A stretch of DNA of 64,000 nt from WLMZ01 sp043753895. Its GTDB lineage: Bacteria > Actinomycetota > Acidimicrobiia > Acidimicrobiales > Ilumatobacteraceae. The DNA lies in the NCBI GenBank assembly GCA_043753895.1, contig JAYUWK010000038.1, positions 1-64,000 of the forward strand. Direction: 5' to 3'. This document shows, piece after piece, positions 46,732-55,188 of the stretch (positions within the stretch are counted from its first letter, which is position 1; every line of letters starts with the position of its first letter). The notes under the pieces are model-generated. The model was not told the DNA's origin. It searched no databases and saw nothing but the letters and a program-made list of their open reading frames with translations. A program made the position numbers and the translations under genes.

Positions 46732-49700
46732 GTGGAGCCCATGGAGTCACTCGCAGATTTCGTCAACAACACCCTGATGCACCGTTACGGCATCGCAGGC
46801 GACCTCGACGAGTTGCCTGGCGAGGTCGACTGGAACATCAAGGTCACCACGCCCGACGGTGATCAATTTCTTCTCCGCCTGCACGCTGCCCGTGCCGAAC
46901 CAGACGAGGTTGAGCTGCAGACTGCGGTGCTGGAGTTCCTCGCGCAGAACGCACCCGAACTGCCGGTGCAACGCATCGTTGCCGCGTCCACTGGTGCGGG
47001 CTCGTGCTGCGTCACCGATCCCCTCGGTAGCGCTCGCGCTGTACACCTCACCACGTGGCTGCCCGGGATGGTCTGGGCCGGCACCGTGTGGGGAGACGGC
47101 ATCGCCGTCGACAGCCCGAGCCGGGCACATGCTGCGGCGTCGCTCGGCACGTTGCTCGGCCGACTCGACCACGCACTGGCGCAGTTCGATCATCCGGGCG
47201 CGAATCGCGAACATCGTTGGGACCTGGCCAGAGCCGGCGACCATCTCGGTCTCATCGCTCTCATCGACGACCCGGTCAAGCGGGCTGCTGTCGAGGGCGT
47301 GCTCCGCCGCTTTGTGGACGCCGTCGCCCCACAACTGGCTGACCGCCCGCGTCAGGTCATTCACAACGATGCCAACGACTACAACGTGTTGCTCGACGCC
47401 AACGGAACCGTCAGCGGCATCATCGACTTCGGCGACCTCGTGCGCACCTGGCGTGTGAACGAGGTCGCGATCGCCTGTGCCTATGCCATGATCAGCGCCC
47501 CGGACGCGATCGGCGCTGTGTTGCCACTGGTCGCCGCCTACCACGACGAGAATCCCCTCGACGAGATCGACGCGAACATGCTGTTCGACCTCATCCTCAC
47601 CCGATACGCGGCCAGCATCTGCATCGCCGCCGCGCAGATTCGTGACGACCCCACGAACGAGTATCTCCTGATCAGTCAGCGAGATGTGTGGGAACGGCTG
47701 CAATTCCTGCTCGCCCAGAACCGTCATGTCGAGATCATGCGGCTTCGTGCGGCGTGTCGTTTCGAAGCCTCCGCAACACGACCACACATCGAGCGTTGGC
47801 TCGAACACAACGGGCACCGTTGTGAACCGGTGCTGCGTCGTGACATGAGCCGCGACCACCTGAGGGTGCTCGATCTCAGTGGGGTCGGCGCGGGCTCAGG
47901 GGTACTCGAGGGTCTCACCGACGCAAATTCCTTGGCCACCACCACAGCCATCGGACGCTACGGCGAGAACCGTTCGATGTATGCGGCCGCCGAGTTCGAG
48001 ACCATCGACCCGCACGAGCCGCGCACCATCCACATCGGGATCGACCTGTTTGCTCCCGCAGGTGAGGAGGTGCTCGCGCCGCTCGACGGGGTGGTGGCCG
48101 ATGTTGGGGTGGAGACCGTGCGCTTGGGGTTCGGTGGCATCGTGGTTCTGCAGCACCAGACCGACGACGGCACACCATTCTGGACGCTCTACGGACACCT
48201 CTCGCCGGCGGGCTTGACAGCACTCAGCGTCGGTCAGCACGTCGCAGCGGGCGATGTGATCGCACGGCTCGGTAACCCGGCTGAAAATGGCGGCTGGGTC
48301 CCGCATCTGCACTTCCAGGTGATGACCAACCTGTGCGGTTGGCGCGCCACTGAGATCATCGGTGTAGTGGCACGCAGTCAGTGGGACGTTTGGGGCAGCG
48401 TGTTTCCCAACCCGAATCTCGTGCTCGGCCTTCCGGTCGACTGCACTGTCGTGGTGCAGCGTGATGCGTCGTGGCTTCGGCGCGAGCGTCGCTACGTGCT
48501 GGGCCGGTCGTTGAGCCTTGCCTACGACACACCCTTGAAGATCGTGCGCGGCGAAGGCATCCACCTGTTCGATGATCGCGGCAACAGCTACGTCGACATG
48601 GTGAACAACGTGTGCCACGTCGGCCACTGCCATCCGAGGGTGGTCGACGCCGGAAACCGTCAGGCCGCGCAGCTCAACACCAACTCGCGTTACCTCCACG
48701 ACAATCTCGTCGAGTATTCACGTCGGCTCGCCGCCACCCTGCCCAGCGAGTTGTCAGTCGTGTTCATGGTCAATTCAGGTAGTGAGGCAAACGATCTGGC
48801 CTTGCGCCTGGCCCGCGCGTACACCGCCCAGCGCGATGTGATCACGGTGGATCACGCCTACCACGGCAACGTCACTTCCATCGTCGAGGTCAGTCCATAC
48901 AAGTTCAACGGACCCGGTGGCGAGGGCCGAAGCGGCCATGTCTGGGTCGCCGAAATGCCCGACCTGTATCGTGGCCGCTTGCGCTACGGCGACGCCGATG
49001 CCGGACGCGGTTACGCCGACAGCGTTGCTGCAGTCGTACGCGAAATGGCGGCTGTCGGGCGACGACCGGCGGCTTTCTTCAGTGAGGGAATCCTTGGCAC
49101 CGGCGGCATGCTCACACTTCCCGAGGGATACCTGTCGCACGCGTACGCACATGTGCGCATTGCTGGCGGGGTGTGCATTGCCGACGAGGTACAGATCGGG
49201 TTCGCCAGGGTCGGTTCCCACATGTGGGCGTTCGAGACGCACGGCGTCGTGCCCGACATCGTCACGATGGGCAAACCCATCGGCAACGGCCATCCCATGG
49301 CCGCGGTCGTTACCCGTCCAGAGATCGCCGCCGCCTTCGCAAATGGCATGGAGTACTTCAGTACCTTCGGCGGCAATCCTGTGTCCGCCGCAATTGGTCT
49401 CGCTGTGCTCGACGTGATTCGCGACGAGCGCCTCATGCACCACGCCAGCGTCGTGGGTGAGCAGATGATGGCAGGACTTCGACAACTGGCCGAGACGCAC
49501 TCCCTTATCGGCGACGTGCGCGGCCACGGACTGTTCGTCGGTGTTGAGTTGGTGCGTACGCGTGCCACACAGGAGCCGGCCGACATGGAGGTGAGCGTCC
49601 TCATCGAACGGATGAAGCTGGCCGGCTTTCTGCTCAGCAGCGAGGGACCACACCACAACGTGCTCAAGATCAAGCCGCCCATGGTGTTCTCGTCGCGCGA

Positions 49701-49755
49701 TTGCGATGCCTTTCTGCACCAACTCGACATCGAACTGAGCATCGAACTGAACTGA
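46732..49755 (+). CDS. Tri-functional fusion: APH-type kinase / M23 peptidase domain / class III aminotransferase-fold phospho-lyase
   Basis: A 1007-residue protein. Residues 1-340 are a choline/hydroxylysine-kinase-like domain with HNDANDYN (H211, D213, N218) and IIDFGD. Residues about 405-560 are an M23/LytM domain with both metal motifs, HIGID (H434) and HLH (from H525). Residues about 575-1007 are a class III aminotransferase fold with IADEVQIGFARVG and PLP lysine K848 in MGKPIGNGHP. Bacterial kinase-PLP fusions of this kind guided the discovery of hydroxylysine kinase and phosphoethanolamine/phosphohydroxylysine ammonia-lyases. The likely role is phosphorylation then elimination of an amino alcohol. 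GTG 46732 or ATG 46741 may be the start. Confidence 0.88.
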   Translation: MEPMESLADFVNNTLMHRYGIAGDLDELPGEVDWNIKVTTPDGDQFLLRLHAARAEPDEVELQTAVLEFLAQNAPELPVQRIVAASTGAGSCCVTDPLGSARAVHLTTWLPGMVWAGTVWGDGIAVDSPSRAHAAASLGTLLGRLDHALAQFDHPGANREHRWDLARAGDHLGLIALIDDPVKRAAVEGVLRRFVDAVAPQLADRPRQVIHNDANDYNVLLDANGTVSGIIDFGDLVRTWRVNEVAIACAYAMISAPDAIGAVLPLVAAYHDENPLDEIDANMLFDLILTRYAASICIAAAQIRDDPTNEYLLISQRDVWERLQFLLAQNRHVEIMRLRAACRFEASATRPHIERWLEHNGHRCEPVLRRDMSRDHLRVLDLSGVGAGSGVLEGLTDANSLATTTAIGRYGENRSMYAAAEFETIDPHEPRTIHIGIDLFAPAGEEVLAPLDGVVADVGVETVRLGFGGIVVLQHQTDDGTPFWTLYGHLSPAGLTALSVGQHVAAGDVIARLGNPAENGGWVPHLHFQVMTNLCGWRATEIIGVVARSQWDVWGSVFPNPNLVLGLPVDCTVVVQRDASWLRRERRYVLGRSLSLAYDTPLKIVRGEGIHLFDDRGNSYVDMVNNVCHVGHCHPRVVDAGNRQAAQLNTNSRYLHDNLVEYSRRLAATLPSELSVVFMVNSGSEANDLALRLARAYTAQRDVITVDHAYHGNVTSIVEVSPYKFNGPGGEGRSGHVWVAEMPDLYRGRLRYGDADAGRGYADSVAAVVREMAAVGRRPAAFFSEGILGTGGMLTLPEGYLSHAYAHVRIAGGVCIADEVQIGFARVGSHMWAFETHGVVPDIVTMGKPIGNGHPMAAVVTRPEIAAAFANGMEYFSTFGGNPVSAAIGLAVLDVIRDERLMHHASVVGEQMMAGLRQLAETHSLIGDVRGHGLFVGVELVRTRATQEPADMEVSVLIERMKLAGFLLSSEGPHHNVLKIKPPMVFSSRDCDAFLHQLDIELSIELN

Positions 49756-49760
49756 CCGAT

Positions 49761-50618
49761 CTACGGTCCCTCGCGCGATGCCGCGGTGATCGCGGCTGCC
49801 GCGCTGCGATGACCCGCCGAGGCTGCGACCACCGGTGAGTCACCGGCCACGAACGCTGCGAGAAAACCGGCGGCGAACGCATCGCCTGCGCCGGTGGTAT
49901 CGAGCACGTGCTCGATCGAGGGCGTCGTTACCGAGACTGTTGCGGTGCCGGGCTGCATCACCAACGCCGGGCCGGCGCCCTGTTTGATCACCGTCACCTG
50001 GCCGCCGAAGCGTGCGGGATCGGTCGCGTCACCCAGACACGCAGCCTCCAACTCGTTGCACAGCAGCACGGTGGGGCGTAACCGAGCAAGCATCTCGACC
50101 ACACGGTCAACACCGAACTCGGTGATGACTGCAGACGACGATGCGTCGATCGACACGGTGATGCCGCGCTCGTGTGCCCAACCAATGAGCACCTCGGTGG
50201 TCTCAGCGAGGGGAGACACCACCAGTGAATAGAGCGGCACGTGCAGGGTCCTGAGACCGTCGAGCCACTCCGGGTCGGGATGATCGAGATCGGTGCAACC
50301 ACCACGATCGCTGAGCATTGTTCGCTCCCCCGCGACGTCGACCAGCACGACGATCGTTGCAAGCCGACCGCCTCGACGTACGACGACGTCAACGCCCTCT
50401 GCCCGCAGCGCATCGATGAGCACGTCGCCGTGAGCGTCGTTACCGACCTGACCGATGAATCGCGCCGGCGATCCGGCGCGCACCGCACTGACAGCCATAT
50501 TCGCCGCGCTGCCGCCGCGTCGGCGTACCACCACGGCCCGGGTATCGGACGCCACGTTCACAGGTCCGCCGAGACGCACCACGATGTCCTCGACGAGATC
50601 CCCGACTGTTCCGAGCAT
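49761..50618 (-). CDS. PfkB-family carbohydrate or nucleoside kinase
   Basis: A 285-residue ribokinase-fold protein. The N-terminal GGSAANMAVSAVRAGSPARFIGQVG block binds substrate, and DTTGAGDAFAAGFLAAF holds the anion hole and catalytic aspartate. The second glycine of the family pattern and length fit sugar kinases; the exact substrate is not clear. It converges with the fusion gene (5 bp apart). TACCGT lies 6 nt before the ATG. Confidence 0.87.
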   Translation of the reverse strand: MLGTVGDLVEDIVVRLGGPVNVASDTRAVVVRRRGGSAANMAVSAVRAGSPARFIGQVGNDAHGDVLIDALRAEGVDVVVRRGGRLATIVVLVDVAGERTMLSDRGGCTDLDHPDPEWLDGLRTLHVPLYSLVVSPLAETTEVLIGWAHERGITVSIDASSSAVITEFGVDRVVEMLARLRPTVLLCNELEAACLGDATDPARFGGQVTVIKQGAGPALVMQPGTATVSVTTPSIEHVLDTTGAGDAFAAGFLAAFVAGDSPVVAASAGHRSAAAAITAASREGP

Positions 50619-50668
50619 GCTGCGACGGTACTGCGCGCAGATGCGTGTCGGTGTGCCAAGCTCGTCAG

Positions 50669-51241
50669 GTGGATCTGCAGACCTGGATAGAGAACGATCA
50701 TGCGACGATCACCTCGCGGTTCGATTCAGCGATTGCCCAGTTCGTGCCTATCGATCGTTGGGCCCAGACCCCACCCGGTGGTGGGTCGTGCATCGCCGCG
50801 TTGCTGTTCCACATGACCTATCACGAGGACCTGGCCCTCAACACCGCGATCCGCAATCACGCACCGATCCTCGATCAACACCGCACAGCCCTCGGCCTCG
50901 ACGATGTCCTCAAAGCCGGCGGACTTTCCGAAACCGAAGATCGCGACCTCACCTTGTCGCTTGATCTCGACCAGCTTTGCACCTATGCGCATGCGGTTAC
51001 CACCGCGACCGACGAGTGGCTCAAGCACCTCAGCATGATGGCGCTCGACTCCATTCCAGCAGCCAGTTATCAACTCGAGCACAGAGCCGGTCTCGCGCCC
51101 GATGGACTCGAATGGCTGCACTCGATGTGGTCCGCCAAGCCAGTCAGTTGGTTCGTGCAGTGGGAGTGCATCGCGCACCGCCATGCCCACCTCGGAGAGA
51201 TGATCGGCATCCGTGGCCGCATGGGACTGAGCCCGTTCTAA
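50669..51241 (+). CDS. DinB/MDMPI-like four-helix protein
   Basis: A 190-residue protein with the layout of the DinB superfamily: LLFHMTYHEDLALN near residue 45 supplies metal-binding histidines, and WECIAHRHAHLGEMIGIRGRMG near the C-terminus supplies the third. Such proteins are thiol-dependent transferases or mycothiol-linked enzymes in actinobacteria. The GTG at 50669 is a best guess; an in-frame GTG at 50645 is also possible. It is divergent from the PfkB gene and overlaps the universal stress gene by 4 bp. Confidence 0.75.
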   Translation: MDLQTWIENDHATITSRFDSAIAQFVPIDRWAQTPPGGGSCIAALLFHMTYHEDLALNTAIRNHAPILDQHRTALGLDDVLKAGGLSETEDRDLTLSLDLDQLCTYAHAVTTATDEWLKHLSMMALDSIPAASYQLEHRAGLAPDGLEWLHSMWSAKPVSWFVQWECIAHRHAHLGEMIGIRGRMGLSPF

Positions 51242-51654
51242 GTGGTGTGCACGATCAACACATTGCACGAAGCGGTCTTGGCCACGTCGTGGGCGATCGA
51301 ACCCAACACCCGCGCTGCTCCCTGCACTCGTTTGTTGCCGACCACGATCATCCATGCGTCGAGCCGGGCGGCCTCGTCGCACAGCGCCTTTGCGGGATCT
51401 TTCATGACCACGGAATAGGTGACCGGTGACGTGCATGCCAACTCGCCGACGAGCGCAGCAAGGGCCTGCTCACCATGGGTGACCGGATCATGGATGTAGG
51501 TCTCCGATCGGATGCGTACCTGCCCCCCAGAACTGCGAGACAGCGCCATGACCACATGCAGCGGACGTTTGGTCATTGACGCGAGCTCCGAGGCCTGCAC
51601 CGCAGCTTCATGGGCTGTAGCGCTTTCGTCGACTCCAACAATGATCTCGTTCAT
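51238..51654 (-). CDS. Universal stress protein (UspA family)
   Basis: A 138-residue single-domain USP. It begins NEIIVGVDESATAHEA and carries VVGNKRVQGAARVLGSIAHDVAKTASCNVLIVH. The ATP-binding motif G-2x-G-9x-G(S/T) appears in slightly altered form. AGGA lies 7 nt before the ATG. It may buffer stress in dormancy or low oxygen; nothing in the sequence points to a specific signal. Confidence 0.88.
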   Translation of the reverse strand: MNEIIVGVDESATAHEAAVQASELASMTKRPLHVVMALSRSSGGQVRIRSETYIHDPVTHGEQALAALVGELACTSPVTYSVVMKDPAKALCDEAARLDAWMIVVGNKRVQGAARVLGSIAHDVAKTASCNVLIVHTT

Positions 51655-51742
51655 GACATGTTCCTGACGTGAGGGCTCACCAAGTATCGCGCGTCGACCG
51701 TGCCACGTCACCTCGTCGCCCGTCGTGGTCGCACTCGGTGCG

Positions 51743-52732
51743 TCAGCGGCCGCGGATGAGCGATGGCAGCCGATCGGCACCAACCAGATCACGGAACGCC
51801 TTTACGGTGTAGCCGGTGAGCGTGGCGTCGGTGCGGGCGCGCACTGTTGCTGATCGTCGCAGACCGAACAGTGGTCCCATCTCGCCGAGATGTTCACCCG
51901 GACCCATCGTGGCCAACACGATCTCGCCTTCTTCGAGGTATTGCACCGCATCGACCTGGCCATCCTCGACCACATAGATTAAATCGCTCGGATCACCCTG
52001 ATTGAACAGGTGCTGACCGGCCACGAGGGTGACCTGCGTGGGAGCAGCGTCGCTCTGGGGCAAAAAGTCGGGGCGCATCTCGATGATCTGATCGGCGAGG
52101 GGCAACATACGGTCGTCGTGGGTGGAGACCACCACCACGCGCCCGCCATCGGTGAGGCGGCGGATGAGGCGCAGCACTCCCTCCACTTGGATGTAGTCGA
52201 GATGTGCCGTTGGCTCATCGGCGAGCACCAGTGGTGCATCGAGCGCGAGGGCGCGTGCGATTGCAACGCGCTGTTGCTGTCCGCCGCTGAGGCTGTTCGG
52301 CTTGTGCGTTAACCGCTCACCGAGGCCCACGCCCTCGAGTAGCTCGATCGACTTTGCCTTCGCCGCACGTGCCTTCACCCCGGCCGAACGCATGGGTACC
52401 GCCACGTTCTCGACGCTGGTCAGGCTCGGCACCAGGTTGAACGCCTGGAAGACCACACCGACTCCATGACGACGGTGATCGGTGAGAGCCTTGCCACTCA
52501 ACGCCGTGATCTCCTTGTCGCCGTAGGTGATGGTGCCCGACGTGGGTTTGAGGATCGCCGCAAGACACGACAGCAGTGTGGTTTTGCCGCAGCCCGATGG
52601 CCCCAGTAGCAGCGCCAGCGAGCCTGCTTTCACGGTCACGCTCATGTTGTCGAGGGGCCTTACCGTGTAGTCGCCCTTACTGAACTCGACCGTGAGGTCC
52701 TTGATCTCGAGATCGGCTCCGGGTTGTGACAT
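51743..52732 (-). CDS. MacB-type ABC ATPase with fused cyclic-nucleotide-binding domain
   Basis: A 329-residue protein. Residues 1-220 are a LolD/MacB-class ATPase with Walker A GPSGCGKTT, signature LSGGQQQR, Walker B LVLADEPT and switch VVSTHDD. Residues about 235-329 are a cNMP-binding domain with the cassette GEMGPLFGLRRSATV, in which the Glu and Arg are kept. The partner permease gene ends 1 bp upstream. The fusion suggests that cyclic AMP or another nucleotide gates transport. A wholly structural, non-binding domain is the alternative. Confidence 0.88.
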   Translation of the reverse strand: MSQPGADLEIKDLTVEFSKGDYTVRPLDNMSVTVKAGSLALLLGPSGCGKTTLLSCLAAILKPTSGTITYGDKEITALSGKALTDHRRHGVGVVFQAFNLVPSLTSVENVAVPMRSAGVKARAAKAKSIELLEGVGLGERLTHKPNSLSGGQQQRVAIARALALDAPLVLADEPTAHLDYIQVEGVLRLIRRLTDGGRVVVVSTHDDRMLPLADQIIEMRPDFLPQSDAAPTQVTLVAGQHLFNQGDPSDLIYVVEDGQVDAVQYLEEGEIVLATMGPGEHLGEMGPLFGLRRSATVRARTDATLTGYTVKAFRDLVGADRLPSLIRGR

Positions 52733-52733
52733 C

Positions 52734-53768
52734 TCAGCCTCCGAACGCAGCAGCGGGTTGGACGGTTGCGGTCTTGCGGAGAGCGATCAGGCTGGCGAGC
52801 AGACCGACCACCACAGTGACCACGGGAAGGAGTTCATACGCACTGGTCGGTATCTCCACGTGCATGGGAAACGTCGGCGCCAACAAAGCGGCAAAGATCG
52901 CTGCCAACACCGCAGCAGCGAGTGACAGCACCACAGCCTGGAGTGCGAGTCCGACGCCGATCGCGGCGGTGGAAGTTCCGGTCGCTTTGAACACGGCAAA
53001 GTCGCGGGTGCGTTCCATCGCTTGCAGATAGAGCACCGAGCCGATGATTGTGGCAGCCACGATCCACAGCAACACTCGCACGAGCGCAATCGAGTCCATC
53101 GCATTTTGCAACGGGCGCAGCACATCGCTGCGCACCTCAGCGTTCGACATCGCTTTCAACCCCGGCGGGATTGTGGTGGGCATTGTTGCGTAGATGAATG
53201 TCGAGGCATACGGCTGACCCTGCAGCGACACCGTCTGGGCTTCGGAGAGCGCGATATACACCATCGGCAGGCCGGCGTAGAGGCGTTGCCCAGAGACGGT
53301 GCCGACCACCTTGAAACTCTGCCCACCGATGGAGAACGACTCGCCGAGGCCGGCAAGGGTGAAGTCGTTGTCGACAACGGCCTCACCGGGGCCAGCAACG
53401 CTCGTGCCACTCGACGTAGTCACCGACCCGAGTCGGCCGGGTTCTGCTCCGATCACGACGACGTCGACGATCTTCCCCTTCTCGTCGATGCTCTGGCGCA
53501 AGACCAACGCCGGCGACGCCGCCGGGTCGGTGACCATCGCGGTGGGCAACGGCGAGAACGATGTGAAGGGACCGGTTGCGCTGTCGGACACGAGCCATGC
53601 CTCGGCCCCGACAGCGTGCAAGGTTCGATCGACCTCGAGCGAGAACGACTCGGTGAGACCGGTCATGATCAGGCCCATCGCGAACACGAGCGCGACCCCG
53701 AGCATCGCGATCACGAATCTCTTCTTGCGCCATTGCAGATCGCGTAACGCCGCTCTGAGCACAGCCAT
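52734..53768 (-). CDS. FtsX/MacB-type ABC permease
   Basis: A 344-residue permease with one N-terminal helix (about 17-38), a large extracytoplasmic domain (about 40-225) and three C-terminal helices (about 232-255, 275-300, 316-336), the FtsX plan. It most resembles DevC-like permeases of the MacB group, which move lipids or peptides from the outer leaflet rather than across the membrane. It is co-transcribed with the ATPase gene. AAGGGGG directly precedes the ATG. Confidence 0.85.
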   Translation of the reverse strand: MAVLRAALRDLQWRKKRFVIAMLGVALVFAMGLIMTGLTESFSLEVDRTLHAVGAEAWLVSDSATGPFTSFSPLPTAMVTDPAASPALVLRQSIDEKGKIVDVVVIGAEPGRLGSVTTSSGTSVAGPGEAVVDNDFTLAGLGESFSIGGQSFKVVGTVSGQRLYAGLPMVYIALSEAQTVSLQGQPYASTFIYATMPTTIPPGLKAMSNAEVRSDVLRPLQNAMDSIALVRVLLWIVAATIIGSVLYLQAMERTRDFAVFKATGTSTAAIGVGLALQAVVLSLAAAVLAAIFAALLAPTFPMHVEIPTSAYELLPVVTVVVGLLASLIALRKTATVQPAAAFGG

Positions 53769-53818
53769 CCCCCTTGTTCGAACCCCGATGTCAGCACTCA
53801 GGCGTCGATAAGATTCGG

Positions 53819-53828
53819 TGATGCATCA
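53819..53828. promoter_or_regulatory. Palindrome upstream of the ABC permease operon
   Basis: TGATGCATCA is a perfect 10-bp palindrome, about 50 bp upstream of the permease start in a 257-bp gap otherwise without visible genes. It is placed where an operator would be expected. No regulator is identified. Confidence 0.35.
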
Positions 53829-54025
53829 TACGTGCTGCTCGTAACCGCTCTGGACCGAACAACTTGCCGAAAGACTAGGCGAAACTGCAACTGTCTGAAC
53901 AGACCCTGCCTCGCATTTCACCGAGGCTTGATGCGGCCGCAAGTGGTTGCGAAGTCAACGTCGGTTTTCATGCCTCCGGCTCATGTCATCGTTACCGTGA
54001 TCAAACGCCGCATCATCCCGCATGA

Positions 54026-54466
54026 CTATTGCGAGGTCTGGGCTGTGGACACACGCCTGCCACCGATGGGGAGCACCCGCAGGAGGTGGTGCCAACGACA
54101 GTTGACGCAGGCCTCCACGACATACGCATCGAGCTCGTCGGTACGCCCGTTGAACTGCGCCAAGTCGGCTTTGGTGGTCACGCAGCGACCATGAGCGGGC
54201 AAACGCGGACCGAACACATAGGTGACCAAGACGAGCTTGACTTCTTCGCAGATCGGGCAGGTGACGGTGCTCGGTGCTCCCAGGTTCTTGGCGGCACGAA
54301 TCAGTTCGGGATGCGCGTCGCACAGCTGATCTCGCCGCAAACGACCACGGCGGTACTCGTTGATGAGTGCACGTCGTTCGAGTCGGTGGTCCACCACCGC
54401 ACGGGGTCCGTTGCGCGCACCGTCACGATCACCACCACTGCGGAGTGTGTCGGCCGAGAAGGACAT
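54026..54466 (-). CDS. DUF5318-type zinc-ribbon protein
   Basis: A 146-residue actinobacterial protein. It has VDHRLERRALINEYRRGRL in the N-terminal half and two CxxC knuckles, CPICEEVKLVLVTYVFG and CVNCRWHH, that should bind zinc. Function is unknown. In M. tuberculosis a similar protein (Rv0049, from memory) lies close to ponA1 and rpsF, matching its place here near rpsF. TAACCT lies 8 nt before the ATG. Confidence 0.82.
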   Translation of the reverse strand: MSFSADTLRSGGDRDGARNGPRAVVDHRLERRALINEYRRGRLRRDQLCDAHPELIRAAKNLGAPSTVTCPICEEVKLVLVTYVFGPRLPAHGRCVTTKADLAQFNGRTDELDAYVVEACVNCRWHHLLRVLPIGGRRVSTAQTSQ

Positions 54467-54569
54467 TGTTCGACAGGTTACCGAACCACATGCCGTCATC
54501 GGTGTGCGCGTTCATCAGTGTGCGCTGGTCATCCGCGCCTCGGCGTTGCGAACGGACAACACTTGCAGC

Positions 54570-55169
54570 GTGACAACAGTCGTACGGTATGGAGCATCGG
54601 TTGCCGACGAGAGCGAGCTGCGCCTGTGTGGCGACGTCGCCGGCAAGCGTGTCATCGAGTTGGGCATCGCCGCCCCCAGCAACGCCGTCGCGCTCGCCGC
54701 CGCGGGTGCGCGTGCCCTTGCGGTGGACCCGTCGTCAGACCGCATTGCGCTGTTACGTAAGCAGGCCGAGCAGGCCGAGGTCACCGTGCAGTGTCACCAG
54801 AGCGACGTGGCCGATCTCGGATTTGCCACCAGCGCGTCGATCGATCTCGTCGTCGCGGCACACTCGCTGCACGATGTCGACGACCTGGCTCGGCTCCTGC
54901 GTCAGATCCACCGGGTACTCAAGCCCGAGGCGCCGTTCGTGATGGCCGGGCCACACCCAATCGCGGCGATGCTCGCCAACGTCGACGGTCAGCAGGTGGT
55001 GAAACACGGCTACGGCACCGGCGAGACGCGTTCGATCAGCGATGTCTTCATGGCCATGCAACGCACGAACTTCCGCATCGATGTCATGCACGAGTTGATG
55101 CCGCTCAATGCGCGTGGGGCGCTGACCCCCGCTGTGTTGGTCATTCGGGCGCGCAAGCTCGGCGACTGA
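54570..55169 (+). CDS. Class I SAM-dependent methyltransferase
   Basis: A 199-residue protein of the Methyltransf_11 type. Motif I is unusual (VIELGIAAPSNAVALAAAGA instead of a GxGxG loop), followed by an acidic loop LAVDPSSDRI. Later comes IDLVVAAHSLHDVDDLARLLRQIHRVLKPEAPFVM, with the usual post-motif. The substrate is unknown. The GTG at 54570 is a weak choice because no ribosome-binding site or TAnnnT box is visible. It is divergent from the DUF5318 gene. Confidence 0.8.
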   Translation: MTTVVRYGASVADESELRLCGDVAGKRVIELGIAAPSNAVALAAAGARALAVDPSSDRIALLRKQAEQAEVTVQCHQSDVADLGFATSASIDLVVAAHSLHDVDDLARLLRQIHRVLKPEAPFVMAGPHPIAAMLANVDGQQVVKHGYGTGETRSISDVFMAMQRTNFRIDVMHELMPLNARGALTPAVLVIRARKLGD

Positions 55170-55188
55170 CCGGCCCGAGCAGTGGTCG

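Noticed and set aside
53772..53790. Possible LexA (SOS) box at a TTCGAAC sequence before the ABC operon
   Set aside because: Only a half-site is present; the second half at the required 4-nt spacing is missing.
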